This document shows positions 63,035-64,000 of a stretch of 64,000 nucleotides of DNA, piece after piece. The notes under the pieces were generated by a model. The model did no database searches. It was not told where the DNA came from and was given only the letters and a program-made list of their open reading frames with translations. A program made the position numbers and the translations under genes. Source of the DNA: Caldifarciminota bacterium (GTDB taxonomy: Bacteria > Hydrothermota > Tepidihabitantia > SM23-42); contig JALVOT010000009.1 of NCBI GenBank assembly GCA_027026255.1, forward strand, positions 27,833 to 91,832. The letters run 5' to 3'. Numbering within the stretch: the first letter of the stretch is position 1; each line of letters begins with the position of its first letter.

Positions 63035-63059
63035 TATTTCCACTTCGTAAGTGGAAATA
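63035..63059. terminator. Hairpin between convergent DUF1614 and surA-like genes
   Basis: An 11-bp perfect stem (TATTTCCACTT with AAGTGGAAATA) closes a 3-nt CGT loop. It sits between two convergent stops, where a bidirectional terminator is expected. There is no U-tract on either side, so it may stop RNA polymerase poorly or act as an RNA 3'-end protector. Confidence 0.6.
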
Positions 63060-63067
63060 TGGGGGGA

Positions 63068-64000
63068 TTAGAATTTTTTTACAAATACCTTTTCTTTTAA
63101 TTCATCAATTAATGCTTCATATCTTTTTTGTAGTTCCTGTTGATAAAGGTATTGGTATATTTTATCACGCAGGTCTTCAAAACTGAGAAGTTTCTTTTCA
63201 ATCCTTTTTTTCACATAAATCAGATGATACCCATAAGGTGTGAACAGGGGTTTACTTATCTCGCCTTCTTTCAGGTTTTTAACCACCTTATCAAACGGTG
63301 GGGTGAGTTGATTCAAATAGAATTCTCCCAGATTTATGTTCGGGTCGTCAGAGTATTGCTTCGCCAGTGAATCAAAATCCGCGCCGGCGATTACCCTGTT
63401 TCGAATTTTTTCTGCCAGTTTTTCATAACGGAGGGTATCGGCTTTTGTCGGACTTACCTTAATAAGAATTTGTCTTAAGAGCACCCAGTCCCTGTTTTTA
63501 TTGAGCACTTCAACAATATGATAACCGAGTCGGGTAAGAAATGGTTTGGATATCTTGCCCGGCTTGAGATTAAATACTACACTTTCAAATTCTTTAAAGG
63601 TTTCGCCTTTTTTAATCCTGCCCAGCATTCCACCTTTTTTCTTTGAATTTTCATCTTCGGAAAATTCCCTGGCGATGGTTGCGAAGTCCCCTCCCTGATA
63701 TAGAAGTTTGTAGACATCAAGGGCGCGTTCAAATGCCTTTTTTAATTCATTGGTATCAGGTTTTATCGTCAGAAGAATGTGGGCAAGTTCGACCCGGCCG
63801 GGTAAGACCCCGATGGAGTCTTTATTTTTTTCATAGAATCGTTTGACCTCAATCGGTGAAATCGTTATCCGCAGCCCAAATTTTTTTGAGAGCAGGCGCT
63901 GCATCAATGCCTGGGTTTTGGTATTCTCTTCATAGTATTTTTTCATCTGCTCCAGGCTTATATTTTGTTCATCAAGATATTTGAAGAAGTCGGCTTCAGA
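63068..64000 (-). CDS. SurA-like peptidylprolyl isomerase, 5' end beyond the window
   Basis: Two consecutive parvulin domains are visible: ELAHILLTIKPD to GYHIVEVLNK, and LRQILIKVSP to GYHLIYVKKRIEKK. This is the arrangement of the periplasmic outer-membrane-protein chaperone SurA. An ATG at 63946 exists, but the frame continues open to the window edge with helical sequence like the SurA N-domain, so the gene is cut here. Confidence 0.88.
   Translation of the reverse strand, partial: SEADFFKYLDEQNISLEQMKKYYEENTKTQALMQRLLSKKFGLRITISPIEVKRFYEKNKDSIGVLPGRVELAHILLTIKPDTNELKKAFERALDVYKLLYQGGDFATIAREFSEDENSKKKGGMLGRIKKGETFKEFESVVFNLKPGKISKPFLTRLGYHIVEVLNKNRDWVLLRQILIKVSPTKADTLRYEKLAEKIRNRVIAGADFDSLAKQYSDDPNINLGEFYLNQLTPPFDKVVKNLKEGEISKPLFTPYGYHLIYVKKRIEKKLLSFEDLRDKIYQYLYQQELQKRYEALIDELKEKVFVKKF

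Overview
The window looks like the chromosome of a diderm bacterium with moderate G+C and no close well-studied relative. Outer-membrane traits are a LolC/LolD lipoprotein exporter, an LpxL/HtrB-type acyltransferase, a SurA-like two-parvulin chaperone, a GWxTD lipoprotein and type IV pilus motors. Alongside these sit genes common in thermophiles and deep-branching lineages (DUF763, DUF1614, GHL10 hydrolase, TldD/TldE, type I-B CRISPR). A WOR-3/Stahlbacteria-like candidate phylum would fit, but that is inference from gene content only. No rRNA or tRNA gene was recognised.

Region 1 (1-9.9 kb) is a type I-B CRISPR-Cas locus read leftwards: cas8b-cas7-cas5-cas3-unknown gene-cas4-ArsR-like regulator-cas1-cas2-leader-array. 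The window opens in the leader-proximal repeat. The adaptation genes cas1-cas2 are split from cas4 by a small winged-helix regulator with two copies of one perfect palindrome. No cas6 is present. Region 2 (10.5-19.1 kb, minus) holds DUF763, a 63-residue protein, and an envelope/housekeeping operon running from an aminotransferase through acyltransferase, dUTPase, glycosyltransferase, MFS transporter, polysaccharide deacetylase and TPR protein to deoC. Region 3 (19.3-33.4 kb, minus) is a long co-directional run: two PilB-type ATPases, PilT, PilC, a PilS-like kinase, TruA, a transaldolase-family aldolase, HtrA, PurB, a UDP-sugar dehydrogenase and a GWxTD lipoprotein.

Region 4 (33.5-37.9 kb) is an apparent peptidoglycan-recycling operon: NamZ/DUF1343 hexosaminidase, MurU-like nucleotidyltransferase, AmgK-like kinase and AmiE/YbbE-like serine hydrolase. 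Region 5 (38-47.8 kb) has a BFD-type 2Fe-2S protein with lipB-lipA, then in the opposite direction lysS-lolC-lolD-mcsA-mcsB-MBL hydrolase, and glutaredoxin-like-larE-chrA. Region 6 (48-57.8 kb, plus) is an M48 protease followed by a shortened spc operon that starts at rpsH and runs through secY-adk-map-infA-rpmJ into the alpha operon (rpsM-rpsK-rpsD-rpoA-rplQ). Region 7 has a GHL10 hydrolase, tldD-tldE, DUF1614 and a SurA-like gene cut by the window edge.

A recurring feature is a very regular promoter, TTGACW-N16/17-TATAAT-like, seen at 14 sites. At nine of them the -10 box lies only 5-9 nt before the start codon, which predicts leaderless mRNAs. These promoters also settle several start codons (lysS, namZ, the YfiM-like gene, pilB, the M48 protease).
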